Shown piece after piece: positions 8,942 to 18,549 of a DNA stretch of 46,614 nucleotides. The notes under the pieces were generated by a model. That model was given only the letters and a program-made list of their open reading frames with translations. It did not search any database and was not told the DNA's origin. Where the stretch lies: NCBI GenBank assembly GCA_029560415.1, contig JAKQKY010000010.1, positions 1 through 46,614 of the forward strand. Reading direction: 5' to 3'. Both the position numbers and the translations under genes were made by a program. This DNA is from Bacteroidota bacterium. Its GTDB lineage: Bacteria > Bacteroidota > Bacteroidia > Chitinophagales > Chitinophagaceae. Position 1 is the first letter of the stretch. Each line of letters begins with the position of its first letter.

Positions 8942-9928
8942 TTAATAATATCGCCTGGCCATCAGGTAATGCTTTACATAATCCTTTACTCCGGCTTCCA
9001 GTGTATAAAATGGTTCTGCATATCCAGCTTTCAGAAGTTTGCCCATAGTGGCTTCGGTAAAATATTGGTAAGTTTCCCTGATATCTTCAGGCATATCTAT
9101 ATACTCGATCGCTGGCTCTTTTTCTATCGCTGCATACGTTGCCTTTACCAGGTCGTTGAAACTGCGGGCCTTTCCCGTTCCAAGGTTATAGATGGCCGAT
9201 GGCACATGATACTGTTCTTCCATCAACCAGTAACATACTTTAACAATGTCTTTTACATAAATAAAATCCCTGAGTTGTTCGCCATCTGTAAAACCTTCCT
9301 TATGCGATTTAAATAATTTTACAACCCCATCTTTCTGTACCTGGTTATAAGAATGAAATATTACACTCGCCATTCGTTCTTTGTGATATTCATTTGGCCC
9401 GTATACATTAAAGAACTTCAGTCCAACCCAGCCTGGCGGATGATCTTCCTGGTGAAGCAACCATTTATCAAAATTGTTCTTTGATTCTCCATATGGATTC
9501 AATGGCTTAAGTTTTTCGATGATAGAATGATCATCATCGTAACCAAAAGCGCCGTTACCGTAAGTTGCAGCAGAAGATGCATAAACCAGCGGCACATTGT
9601 TGATCGTGCAGTAGTTCCATATTTTTTGAGAATACTCTACATTCAAATGCTGGTGAATGGCATAATTAAATTCAGTGGTATCGGTTCGGGCGCCGAGGTG
9701 AAATACAAAGCTCACAGAAGGTTTTTCTACCTGCAGCCATTCAAATAAATTCTCCCTTTCTATGCGGGCCGTATACTTTTTATGAAGCAGGTTCAGCTCT
9801 TTGGTTTCATCATCAAATTCATCTACCAATAACAGGTTCTCATGTCCCTTTTCATTGAGGTAACTCACCAGGCAACTGCCGATGAACCCGGCTGCGCCGG
9901 TAACGATTATGGTTGCTTGTTTATCCAT
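8942..9928 (-). CDS. hldD: ADP-L-glycero-D-manno-heptose-6-epimerase
   Basis: This 328-residue short-chain dehydrogenase-type epimerase makes the heptose precursor of the lipopolysaccharide inner core. The NAD(P)-binding motif GAAGFIG is at residues 11-17, and the catalytic Tyr146-x3-Lys150 pair sits in NPYGESKNNFD with YASSAATYG (Ser118/119) upstream. The long insert with FDDETKELNLLHKKY and NVYGPNEYHKERMASV is typical of the HldD/RfaD branch rather than GalE. It is 11 bp downstream of purL on the same strand, so readthrough from purL is plausible, although the two functions are unrelated. Confidence 0.9.
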   Translation of the reverse strand: MDKQATIIVTGAAGFIGSCLVSYLNEKGHENLLLVDEFDDETKELNLLHKKYTARIERENLFEWLQVEKPSVSFVFHLGARTDTTEFNYAIHQHLNVEYSQKIWNYCTINNVPLVYASSAATYGNGAFGYDDDHSIIEKLKPLNPYGESKNNFDKWLLHQEDHPPGWVGLKFFNVYGPNEYHKERMASVIFHSYNQVQKDGVVKLFKSHKEGFTDGEQLRDFIYVKDIVKVCYWLMEEQYHVPSAIYNLGTGKARSFNDLVKATYAAIEKEPAIEYIDMPEDIRETYQYFTEATMGKLLKAGYAEPFYTLEAGVKDYVKHYLMARRYY

Positions 9929-9939
9929 CTGGCTGTTGT

Positions 9940-12180
9940 TTAAATAACTGACAATGCTCCTTCAATCTCCTGGCCTTTCAACAGGTCGGTAATGGCATGA
10001 TCGTAAGAATGTTTCCAATCACGGATATGTCCCATCGATTCATTTCCAATGACAATATCGCCGGCTGTTACATCTCCGAGCAGGGATATGGTGGTTTGCT
10101 GTGTTCCCATAAATGATTCAAAGTTTGCTTTTTGATCCTTACTAACGGAAACGACTACCCTACCCTGTGCTTCACCAAACCAATAAGCATCTTTCCTGAT
10201 ATCCGTTTCCTGTTGATTCACCGAAAATCCAAGATCCCGGTTAAATCCGCTTTCTACGAGGCATATGAAAAGGCCACCCTCACTGATATCATGTGCAGAC
10301 TGTACATGTTTACTTTCAATTAATTTTAGTACCGATTGCTGCATACTGAATTCTTCATCCAGGTCAAAATACGGGCAGGGAGAATAATCTTCTCCAACGA
10401 TCTTGTGCAGGTATTCAGATGAACCAATATCATTGCGGCTTTTACCAACCAGGTAAATAAGGTCACCTGGTTGTTTAAAATCCATGGTCATTTTATTATT
10501 AACCGTTTCCAGCAATCCTACCATGCCAATGGTAGGTGTAGGAAAAACCGGGCCGTCGGGAGATTGATTATAAAAACTCACATTACCGCCGGTTACAGGA
10601 GTATCAAATTTCACACAGGCTTCACCCATGCCTTTAATGGCTTTTACAAACTGGTAATATACTTCGGGATCATAAGGGTTACCGAAGTTGAGGCAATTGG
10701 TAACACCCAATGGAGTGCCTCCACTACATACGATATTCCTGGCTGCTTCTGCTACGGCGATCATGGCGCCTTTATACGGATCGGCATACACGTAACGGCT
10801 ATTGCAATCGGTAGTTAATGCCAACGCTTTATTGGTTGGCTTGGCAATCACTACGGCTGCATCACTGGGAGCATTGGTAGATGTATTTCCAGCGCCCACC
10901 ATGCTGTCATACTGTTCATAAACCCAACGCTTACTCGCAATATTCGGCAGCTGGATCATTTTCTCTGCGATGGGTTTTATTTTTTGTATATCTGCAACGG
11001 ACGATATCTTGAATGAATTTATTTTTTGTAAGTAAGCGGGTTCTGTAAATGATCGTTCATATTGAGGCGCTCCTCCTCCCAGTACCAATTCTACCGCAGG
11101 AAGGATGGCTTCAGTTTCACCAAACATCCTGAATTGCAATAAACCATCTGTCGTTACTTCTCCTATATGACTACAAGGCAGATCCCATTTTTCAAATACT
11201 TTCAGCACGGCATCTTCCTGCCCTTTGTGTGCCACCAGCAACATCCGTTCCTGGCTTTCACTAAGCAGGAGTTCCCAGGCTTTCATGCCCTGTTGCCTGG
11301 TTGGCACTTTATCCAGGTCGATGAGCATACCTGCATTTCCTTTGGCACTCATTTCCGCAGTTGAACAAATGATGCCTGCAGCGCCCATGTCCTGCATACC
11401 TACCACAGCACCGGTTTGGATCACTTCGAGGCAGGCTTCCAGTAATTTCTTTTCCTGGAATGGATCCCCAACCTGAACAGCAGGCAGATCTTCAGCACTA
11501 TCGGCCGTAATCTCCGCACTGGCAAATGAAGCTCCTCCGATTCCATCTTTACCCGTTGCACTACCTACAAAAAATACGGGGTTACCTTTTCCTTCTGCAG
11601 TGGCTGAAACTGTTTCTCCATTTTTTAAAATACCAACGCTCATGGCATTGACTAACGGGTTCGTATGGTAGCAGTTTTCAAAATAAATTTCACCTCCCAC
11701 TGTTGGTACGCCGAAGCAGTTACCATAGTGCCCGATGCCATGCACCACACCGGCAAGCAGGTGCTGGGTTTTGGGATCAGTCAAATTACCAAATCGCAAT
11801 GAATTCAATGAAGCAATTGGCCTGGCACCCATGGTGAATATATCACGGTTGATGCCGCCTACCCCGGTAGCTGCGCCCTGGAAGGGTTCAATAGCCGATG
11901 GATGATTGTGTGATTCAATTTTGAATACCACGCCATAACCATCGCCTATATCCATCAATCCCGCATTTTCCTCACCAGCTTTCACCAGCATTTTTTTCCC
12001 ATCCCTTGGAAGTGTTTTCAGCCACCGGATCGAATTCTTGTAACTGCAGTGTTCACTCCACATACCACTGAATGCGCATAACTCCGTGAAATTTGGCGTG
12101 CGCCCGAGTTTCTGTTTAATGAGCTCAAATTCTTCTTCTGTGATCCTTAATTGTGCGGCTGTTTTCGCTGTTATTTCCAT
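9940..12180 (-). CDS. purL: Phosphoribosylformylglycinamidine synthase subunit PurL
   Basis: This 746-residue protein catalyses the ATP-dependent step that converts FGAR to FGAM in purine synthesis. It is the small PurL type: it begins with the linker region (LRITEEEFELIKQKLGR, FTELCAFSGMWSEHCSYKNS) and lacks the C-terminal glutamine amidotransferase domain, so PurQ and PurS should be encoded elsewhere. Two AIRS-like repeats are visible, with GDGYGVVFKIESHNHPS in the first and SAHDISEGGLFICLVESGF in the second. I use ATG at 12180; a TTG at 12213 would add 11 residues with no family counterpart. Confidence 0.95.
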   Translation of the reverse strand: MEITAKTAAQLRITEEEFELIKQKLGRTPNFTELCAFSGMWSEHCSYKNSIRWLKTLPRDGKKMLVKAGEENAGLMDIGDGYGVVFKIESHNHPSAIEPFQGAATGVGGINRDIFTMGARPIASLNSLRFGNLTDPKTQHLLAGVVHGIGHYGNCFGVPTVGGEIYFENCYHTNPLVNAMSVGILKNGETVSATAEGKGNPVFFVGSATGKDGIGGASFASAEITADSAEDLPAVQVGDPFQEKKLLEACLEVIQTGAVVGMQDMGAAGIICSTAEMSAKGNAGMLIDLDKVPTRQQGMKAWELLLSESQERMLLVAHKGQEDAVLKVFEKWDLPCSHIGEVTTDGLLQFRMFGETEAILPAVELVLGGGAPQYERSFTEPAYLQKINSFKISSVADIQKIKPIAEKMIQLPNIASKRWVYEQYDSMVGAGNTSTNAPSDAAVVIAKPTNKALALTTDCNSRYVYADPYKGAMIAVAEAARNIVCSGGTPLGVTNCLNFGNPYDPEVYYQFVKAIKGMGEACVKFDTPVTGGNVSFYNQSPDGPVFPTPTIGMVGLLETVNNKMTMDFKQPGDLIYLVGKSRNDIGSSEYLHKIVGEDYSPCPYFDLDEEFSMQQSVLKLIESKHVQSAHDISEGGLFICLVESGFNRDLGFSVNQQETDIRKDAYWFGEAQGRVVVSVSKDQKANFESFMGTQQTTISLLGDVTAGDIVIGNESMGHIRDWKHSYDHAITDLLKGQEIEGALSVI

Positions 12181-12292
12181 ATTATGTGGAGGTATACGTT
12201 TTTGAAAATGCAAAGGTACTGACTGCTTACCTTTATCCCGGGTAACAAAAGCAATTATTTTAACTAACTTCCCACATCCAAAATTTACACGG

Positions 12293-13549
12293 TTGTATTA
12301 TTTATTATTCTTTGTTTACCTGCTGGTGGGCTGTTACCTGGTAACCAGGATCCCTTTTATCAGGAAAGCCGGTATCGGCAACAAAACGATCATAGCGCTT
12401 TTCATTGCTAAGGTGCTGGCCGGGGTGCTCATCGGCTGGTTATCGAACAAATACAACCCTGGTACAAGTGATTATTGGTGGATCAATGCAGATGGCTGGC
12501 TCGAATACCAACTACTTCGATCAGATCCACGTGAATTCTTCAGTAATATTTTCCGATCTCCATATGAACATTATGAAGGTTTTTTTAATTCCATTGGTTC
12601 TTACTGGAATGATCTGAAAAATAACATCATCATTAAAATACTGGCATTCTGCAACATCTTTACCCGCGGAAATTATTATGTGAACAGCCTGTTCCTTAAT
12701 TTTTTCGCTTTCATGGGCTCGGTCGCTTTATACAGGATATTCTCGCATATATATATGCATAAAAAGCGATTACTCATTGCCGGTTGCTTCCTGTTGCCAT
12801 CAACACTCTATTTTACATCGGGTATTCATAAAGACCTAGTGGTGTATACCATGCTGGCTTTTTTATGTTATGCCATTTACTTTTCAATTGAACAGCGCAT
12901 CAGCCTGAAACGGATACTCATTATCTGTTTGGCAATGCTAAGTCTTCTATTGATCCGCAATTTTGTGCTCATCATGCTCATCCCTCCCGTCCTGGCCTAT
13001 CTCATCTGCATCAAAAAAAGATGGCAACCCTGGAAGGTATTTTCTTCGATGTATGTTCTGCTGATCCTGGGCATTCTCTTTGTTTCCTGGATATCCCCTT
13101 CCATATCACCCTTGCAGGTGATTGTTCAAAAACAACAGGATTTCCTGAGCCTGCCGGTTGCCGCATCCCAACTTCCGATGCCAGTTCTAACAGCCGACCC
13201 GGCGAGTTTTGGGCAACATTTCTTCCTGGCCGTTAACCATGGATTTTTGAGGCCCTATCCCTGGGAATCTGCGGGGCCATTTTTATTTCCATTGTCGATC
13301 GAATTGTATTTCTATCTCTTTCTCGGGGCTTGTGCCCTCTTTTTTCGCAATGGTAATGCTGAAAAAAGTGTTCCCTTTATTTATGTATCTATCTGTTTCG
13401 CCCTCAGCCTCCTGCTAATCAATGGGTATATTGTTCCAAACATGGGATCACTCGTACGGTACCGAAGTATCTATTGGCCCTTCCTGCTTGTTCCTATCCT
13501 TTGTATCATAAAGCTTCCAAAAGCCCTTAACAAACATATTAATATTTAA
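12293..13549 (+). CDS. Multipass membrane protein of unknown function
   Basis: This 418-residue protein is hydrophobic along most of its length, with roughly ten predicted membrane helices. Loops include YNPGTSDYWWINADGWLEYQ near the N-terminus and a non-membrane segment around ISPLQVIVQKQQDFLSLPVA. The overall shape, with SGIHKDLVVYTMLAF and GSLVRYRSIYWPFLLVPIL near the end, recalls integral-membrane enzymes and polymerases of surface polysaccharide assembly, but no catalytic motif is certain. The start is TTG: no ATG or GTG occurs in frame upstream, and the next in-frame ATG would cut off the first helices. It is divergent from purL (about 110 bp) and followed by glutamine synthetase. Confidence 0.65.
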   Translation: MYYLLFFVYLLVGCYLVTRIPFIRKAGIGNKTIIALFIAKVLAGVLIGWLSNKYNPGTSDYWWINADGWLEYQLLRSDPREFFSNIFRSPYEHYEGFFNSIGSYWNDLKNNIIIKILAFCNIFTRGNYYVNSLFLNFFAFMGSVALYRIFSHIYMHKKRLLIAGCFLLPSTLYFTSGIHKDLVVYTMLAFLCYAIYFSIEQRISLKRILIICLAMLSLLLIRNFVLIMLIPPVLAYLICIKKRWQPWKVFSSMYVLLILGILFVSWISPSISPLQVIVQKQQDFLSLPVAASQLPMPVLTADPASFGQHFFLAVNHGFLRPYPWESAGPFLFPLSIELYFYLFLGACALFFRNGNAEKSVPFIYVSICFALSLLLINGYIVPNMGSLVRYRSIYWPFLLVPILCIIKLPKALNKHINI

Positions 13550-13657
13550 AATATCTAACTTTTTCTATAGCTAACTACCCGAAATTTAAGAAATACTTTT
13601 CAAAAAAATTGCTTTTTAAAATAAAATACTCTTTTTTTGCGTCTTAAACCAGAAAAA

Positions 13658-15853
13658 ATGAGCTCATTACGATTCAAAGCTATTAACAACTTATCGAGTA
13701 ATGTGGTGACAGAAAAGGTAAAAGCCTCTGCACGCATTACCGGAATTTTTAATGAAAATGTGTTTACCCTTAAAACTGCCCGTCATTATTTAAGTGACGA
13801 TGCGTACAAAAGTTTGCTGGCATCTACCCTGGGTGGCAAAAAGATCGACCGTTCCATGGGCAACAACATTGCCAATGGACTGAGGGCCTGGGCAGAAGAA
13901 AAAGGCGTAACCCATTTTACCCATTGGTTTCAGCCATTGACCGGCTTGTCGGCTGAAAAACATGATTCATTTTTTACCTTAAAAGGCGACGGCACCCCCA
14001 TTGAAGAATTTGAGGGCGCTGCATTGATACAACAGGAACCAGATGCTTCCTCATTCCCAAGTGGAGGTTTAAGAGCCACTTTTGAAGCCCGTGGTTATAC
14101 TGCCTGGGATCCTTCATCTCCTGCATTCATCATGGAAACGGGAGAAGGAAAAACACTTTGCATCCCTACCATTTTTGTTTCTTATACGGGTGAATCACTG
14201 GATACCAAAACTCCATTGCTAAAGGCACTTGTTGCACTTGACAAAGCAGCTGTGGATGTTTGCCAGTATTTCGATAAGAATGTATCGAAGGTTGCAGCTA
14301 CGCTTGGCTGGGAACAGGAATATTTTGTGGTAGATGCCGGTATTGCCATCGCAAGGCCCGATCTGCTGTTAACCGGCAGAACTGTTTTCGGGCATGCGCC
14401 AGCGAAAGGTCAGCAACTTGAAGATCATTATTTTGGAGCCATACCAGAAAGGGTATACGCTTTTATGCGTGATTTTGAACAGGAGTCATACCGCCTGGGT
14501 ATTCCTTTGCGTACAAGGCACAATGAAGTGGCGCCTGCACAGTTTGAATGTGCGCCCATTTATGAAGAAACCAACCTGGCCGTGGATCACAACACATTGT
14601 TAATGGATATAATGACCCGCGTTGCCAAAAGACATAACCTGCTGGTATTGCTGCACGAAAAACCATTTGCCGGCATCAATGGAAGTGGTAAGCACAATAA
14701 CTGGAGCATGAGCACCGATACAGGTGTGAACTTACTGGCACCTGGCAAAACGCCGAAAACAAACCTGATGTTCCTCACCTTCTTTGTGAATACCATAAAA
14801 GCGGTTCATGATTATGCCGAACTCATCAGGGCATCGATTGCAAGTGCGGGTAACGATCACCGTTTGGGTGCCAACGAGGCCCCGCCAGCTATCATTTCCA
14901 TATTCATTGGTAAGTATCTCACCGATGTATTGGAGCAGGTTGAAAAACGAGTAGGAGGAAATTTTGATGAACAGGATGAAGCCATCCTTAAACTGGATAT
15001 TCATAAGAGCATTCCGGAACTGATGCTCGACAATACAGATCGTAACCGTACCTCCCCGTTTGCCTTTACAGGAAACAAGTTTGAATTCAGGGCGGTTGGA
15101 TCTTCTGCAAACTGTGCCGGCCCAATGACCACGCTGAATACCATCATGGCAGAAACCCTGAAGCACTTTAAAATTGAAGTAGACGCATTGATTGAAAAAG
15201 GCGAGAAGAAAGAAGTTGCCATCATGCAGATCATCCAGAAATACATCGTGGAAAGCAAGAAAGTTTTGTTTGAAGGGGATGGTTACAGTGACGAGTGGGA
15301 AAAAGAAGCGGCCAAAAGAGGACTTCCGAATGTAAAAACAACACCACTTGCATTGGACGCCTATTCATCGGCAAAAGCAAAAAAACTTTTTGAAGACAAT
15401 AAGATCTACAACCACCTGGAACTGGAAGCCCGTCATGAGATCATGCTAGAAGCCTATGTGAAAAAAGTACAGATCGAAGCACGTGTTATGGGCGACCTTG
15501 CTACAACACTCATCATACCGGCGGCATTAAAATACCAGAATATTTTGCTGGAAAATATCAAAGGCCTGAAAGATGCCGGGCTGGAAGCTTCGGCTTACAG
15601 CAGCCAGAAAACGATCCTTACCCAGTTGAGCGAGCATATAAATACCATTAGCATTAATGTGACAAAGATGATCGAAGCCCGCAAAAAGGCCAATGAAATT
15701 GCCAATACCAGGGAAAAGGCCATTGCTTATTGCGATGATGTTAAAGCTCCCTATTTCGACCTGATCAGGTACCATGTAGATAAACTGGAACTGATGGTAG
15801 ATGACAGCCTGTGGTTATTGCCAAAATACAGGGAGATCCTTTTCTTAAGATAG
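13658..15853 (+). CDS. glnA: Glutamine synthetase type III (GSIII)
   Basis: This 731-residue protein condenses ammonia and glutamate to glutamine using ATP. Size and sequence are those of GSIII, the long class common in Bacteroidota, not the roughly 450-residue GSI. Visible blocks are LGWEQEYFVVDAG, RHNEVAPAQFECAPIYEETN, EKPFAGINGSGKHNNWSMST (ATP and glutamate site), and NRTSPFAFTGNKFEFRAVGS. The C-terminal helical region is typical of the class. ATG at 13658 is chosen; a TTG seven codons upstream is unneeded. A strong terminator follows at 15877. Confidence 0.95.
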   Translation: MSSLRFKAINNLSSNVVTEKVKASARITGIFNENVFTLKTARHYLSDDAYKSLLASTLGGKKIDRSMGNNIANGLRAWAEEKGVTHFTHWFQPLTGLSAEKHDSFFTLKGDGTPIEEFEGAALIQQEPDASSFPSGGLRATFEARGYTAWDPSSPAFIMETGEGKTLCIPTIFVSYTGESLDTKTPLLKALVALDKAAVDVCQYFDKNVSKVAATLGWEQEYFVVDAGIAIARPDLLLTGRTVFGHAPAKGQQLEDHYFGAIPERVYAFMRDFEQESYRLGIPLRTRHNEVAPAQFECAPIYEETNLAVDHNTLLMDIMTRVAKRHNLLVLLHEKPFAGINGSGKHNNWSMSTDTGVNLLAPGKTPKTNLMFLTFFVNTIKAVHDYAELIRASIASAGNDHRLGANEAPPAIISIFIGKYLTDVLEQVEKRVGGNFDEQDEAILKLDIHKSIPELMLDNTDRNRTSPFAFTGNKFEFRAVGSSANCAGPMTTLNTIMAETLKHFKIEVDALIEKGEKKEVAIMQIIQKYIVESKKVLFEGDGYSDEWEKEAAKRGLPNVKTTPLALDAYSSAKAKKLFEDNKIYNHLELEARHEIMLEAYVKKVQIEARVMGDLATTLIIPAALKYQNILLENIKGLKDAGLEASAYSSQKTILTQLSEHINTISINVTKMIEARKKANEIANTREKAIAYCDDVKAPYFDLIRYHVDKLELMVDDSLWLLPKYREILFLR

Positions 15854-15876
15854 TCCAGTCAACTATAAATGTATCC

Positions 15877-15911
15877 AAAGCCACGAAATCGCTAATTTTC
15901 GTGGCTTTTTT
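15877..15911 (+). terminator. Rho-independent terminator after glutamine synthetase
   Basis: AAAGCCACGAAA (15877-15888) pairs perfectly with TTTCGTGGCTTT (15897-15908) across an 8-base loop, and the T-run extends to 15911. It lies 24 bp past the glutamine synthetase stop. Confidence 0.9.
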
Positions 15912-16009
15912 ATTGCCAGTAACATATCGATCATATCACTACCAAACAATTTTTGCAGCTTCCATCACGATTGTAACTTCTTTAACGTAAGGTTGATTAT
16001 TTTTAAGCC

Positions 16010-16966
16010 ATGAAAAAATTGATACCCCTGTTTCTTTTCATCTGTACTGCAAACGAGGTTTTTGCGCAAAACAACAATCCATACAAGCAGGTAGATGAGT
16101 ATGTAAAAAAGTTAGGCGCACTGGAAGCATTCAATGTGGCCGTTATTGCGGATACCCTTACCCGTCAGTTTGCAGAAAAAGAACAAAAGGCAAGGGCAAT
16201 TTTTTACTGGACTGCCAACAACATAGCCCTCGATCCCAAGGCGATAAAATCGAACGACAATAAAAAAACAGACCCGGTATTGGTTGTACAACTTCGCAAG
16301 GCCACTTCATTGGGGTTTGCTTTATTGATACAGGAAATGTGCAGCATGGCCAAGATCCGCTGTCTTACAGTAGATGGATATGTAAAAAGTTCAAGTGAAG
16401 ACATTAATAATAAACCGGATGAAATAAATCATTCGTGGAATGTGGTACAGCTTGGACAAAGCCCCGAGCAATGGTATTATATTGATGCTGCCAAAGCAAG
16501 TGGTTACCTCGATAAAAAACAAACTTTATTTACGCCGTTATTTACCAGCGAATATTTTTTTGCCGACAGGCTTTTATTCAACCTCGATCATTACCCTGAT
16601 AATCATGCCTGGTTACTGGGAGATGGCCCAAAGGGCCTGGGAGAATTTTATGCACTTCCCATCATATCCAGTGCAGCGTACTTATATGGCATGCAAAAGC
16701 CAATGCCTTTGAACGGATATATTAAAACAAAAACAACGGCGCTTACGAATTTCAGTTTTACCTGCAGCAATGCCGGTTCACTTGCCAGTATTACCCTGCT
16801 AATGGGTGATGGCAATAAACAACAAAAGCCCGTACCGATGAATTTCACCAATACAAGTGGCCTCATTAAATTCAGTTATACATTTAAAAGAGAAGATACT
16901 TTTCCTCTTCATATCTTGGCGGATGGAAAAGAAATTTTACAGTATATGGTGGAAGTGGTTGAATAA
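16010..16966 (+). CDS. Secreted transglutaminase-like protein, catalytic Cys replaced
   Basis: This 318-residue protein has a signal peptide (MKKLIPLFLFICTANEVFA, cleaved before Q20). Residues about 55-165 form a transglutaminase-like core: KARAIFYWTANNIALDP, then RKATSLGFALLIQEMCSMA, INHSWNVVQL and EQWYYIDAAKA. The His141 and Asp159 positions of the papain-like triad are kept, but Ser100 (ATSLGF) sits where active members have Cys (G-V-C-x-G-Y). It may therefore be a non-catalytic binding protein or use serine. The C-terminal third is beta-rich, of unknown role, and reads TSEYFFADRLLFNLDHYPD at its beginning. The secreted esterase starts six bases later, so the pair is probably one operon. 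Confidence 0.75.
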   Translation: MKKLIPLFLFICTANEVFAQNNNPYKQVDEYVKKLGALEAFNVAVIADTLTRQFAEKEQKARAIFYWTANNIALDPKAIKSNDNKKTDPVLVVQLRKATSLGFALLIQEMCSMAKIRCLTVDGYVKSSSEDINNKPDEINHSWNVVQLGQSPEQWYYIDAAKASGYLDKKQTLFTPLFTSEYFFADRLLFNLDHYPDNHAWLLGDGPKGLGEFYALPIISSAAYLYGMQKPMPLNGYIKTKTTALTNFSFTCSNAGSLASITLLMGDGNKQQKPVPMNFTNTSGLIKFSYTFKREDTFPLHILADGKEILQYMVEVVE

Positions 16967-16972
16967 AAATCT

Positions 16973-17914
16973 ATGTCTTGTATGACGCTTTTCAATAGAC
17001 ACAATTGCTTCTTATTTATTTCTATTATTTTCTCCCTGCAACTTGTTGCCCAACAGGCAAGGGTAAACGCAGGCACGCTTAAACATTTCGAACAATTTAA
17101 ATCTTCCTATGTTTCGGCCAGGAATGTTGATGTATGGCTGCCTGATAATTACCAGGCCAATATTAAATATCCTGTGTTGTACATGCACGATGGCCAAATG
17201 CTTTTTGATTCATCCATCAACTGGAATAAACAGGAATGGGGCATTGACGAAACCATGCAGTCACTGATCAACCAACAAGTCACCAGGCCCTGTATCGTGG
17301 TAGGCATCTGGAATGCAGGAATGGAAAGGCATACCGATTATTTGCCGAAGAAAGCATTTGAATCACTAACGCCATTTCAACAGGATACTTTGCTGCATGT
17401 GAAAGCCTATGGATCTACAAACCTTTTTACCGGTAAGATGCAATCAGATCTATACCTGCGATTCATTGTGCATGAATTAAAACCTTTTATTGACAGTAGT
17501 TTTTCAACCCTTCCCGATCAACCGAATACATTCATGGCCGGTTCCAGCATGGGCGGTTTAATATCGATGTATGCCATCTGCGAATACCCGCAGGTGTTTG
17601 GTGGAGCTGCGTGCCTGTCTACGCATTGGCCCGGCATATTTACGCTACATAACAATCCGATTCCCGCGACCATGCTGCAATATTTTGACACCCATCTCCC
17701 CGATCCTTTGACTCACCTTTTCTATTTCGACTATGGTACTGAAACCCTCGATACCATGTATAAATCCTTTCAAATGCAAGCCGATAAAATCCTGAAAGCA
17801 CAAGGTTATCATGCCGGCAACTGGCTCACCAAAGAATTTCCCGGGGAAGATCATTCGGAAAAGGCCTGGCGTAAAAGATTTCAGTTTCCCGCAGGTTTTC
17901 TATTGAAGAAATGA
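16973..17914 (+). CDS. Secreted alpha/beta-hydrolase, putative esterase (esterase D-like)
   Basis: This 313-residue protein has a hydrophobic N-terminal export signal ending around LQLVAQQ. The fold opens with NVDVWLPDNYQANIKYPVLY and MHDGQMLFD, as in the putative esterase family related to enterochelin esterase and esterase D. The nucleophile is Ser192 in GSSMGG; the probable acid is Asp253 or Asp260 (YFDYGTETLD) and the base His294 (FPGEDHSEKAW). The natural substrate is unknown. It starts six bases after the transglutaminase-like gene, so both are likely made together and exported to the periplasm. Confidence 0.82.
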   Translation: MSCMTLFNRHNCFLFISIIFSLQLVAQQARVNAGTLKHFEQFKSSYVSARNVDVWLPDNYQANIKYPVLYMHDGQMLFDSSINWNKQEWGIDETMQSLINQQVTRPCIVVGIWNAGMERHTDYLPKKAFESLTPFQQDTLLHVKAYGSTNLFTGKMQSDLYLRFIVHELKPFIDSSFSTLPDQPNTFMAGSSMGGLISMYAICEYPQVFGGAACLSTHWPGIFTLHNNPIPATMLQYFDTHLPDPLTHLFYFDYGTETLDTMYKSFQMQADKILKAQGYHAGNWLTKEFPGEDHSEKAWRKRFQFPAGFLLKK

Positions 17915-17994
17915 GAAATTTTAAAAAATAAATTCAATCGCAGGCAACCAAATGTTTGAAATTGGTCATTATTAAATAAACAGGTAAGGATCGA

Positions 17995-18549
17995 ATGGAT
18001 ACAGCTACATTGATTGCAGAAGCAAAGCAGGGAAGCAGGGCGGCACAGAAATGCCTGTTCGACCAGTTTGCGGGTCAATTACTCGTGGTTTGCAAACGAT
18101 ATGTAAAAAACTTGGAAGACGCAGAGGAGTGTTTACTGGACGGGTTTTACCAGTTTTTTGATAAGCTTCCTGCTTTCCGGTACCAGGGTGATGGCGCATT
18201 GTATACCTGGTTAAAGGGTATCATGGTGAACAGGTGCCTGATGTTCCTTCGCAAAAAAAACATTTTTAATCTCATCACGGAATCAGAAACAGCGGAAGTA
18301 GAAATTGAGGAGGAAGTGTTTCATAAATTATCAGCAGATGAGATTTTTCACCTGGTCCTTCAACTTCCGGTAGGATATAGAACGGTGTTTAACCTGGCAG
18401 AAATGGAAGATATGAAACATAGTGAAATAGCTCTTGCATTGGGCATTTCTGAAGGCACTTCCAAATCGCAATTAAGTAAGGCAAAAAAACTATTGCAGAA
18501 AAGCCTGCAAGCAAAAGGTATTGTATATGAGCATAGAAAATCAAAATAA
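17995..18549 (+). CDS. ECF-type RNA polymerase sigma factor
   Basis: This 184-residue protein has region 2 at about residues 8-80 (FDQFAGQLLVVCKRYVKNLE, YTWLKGIMVNRCLMFLRKK) and region 4 at about 120-170 (LPVGYRTVFNLAEMEDMKHS, EIALALGISEGTSKSQLSKA, a helix-turn-helix for the -35-type element). Length and two-domain layout fit the ECF group. The next gene begins inside its last codons and encodes a single-pass membrane protein of anti-sigma type, so it is probably held inactive at the membrane until a signal arrives. The signal cannot be read. Confidence 0.9.
   Translation: MDTATLIAEAKQGSRAAQKCLFDQFAGQLLVVCKRYVKNLEDAEECLLDGFYQFFDKLPAFRYQGDGALYTWLKGIMVNRCLMFLRKKNIFNLITESETAEVEIEEEVFHKLSADEIFHLVLQLPVGYRTVFNLAEMEDMKHSEIALALGISEGTSKSQLSKAKKLLQKSLQAKGIVYEHRKSK

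Noticed and set aside
13637-13657. TTG start of glutamine synthetase and similar TTG extensions (704, 12213, 18521, 25543, 26435, 43936)
   Set aside because: In each case an ATG a few codons downstream fits the family start or signal peptide better.
14732-15166. Long open frames on the opposite strand of glutamine synthetase
   Set aside because: Shadow of a strongly conserved gene; no plausible protein motifs.
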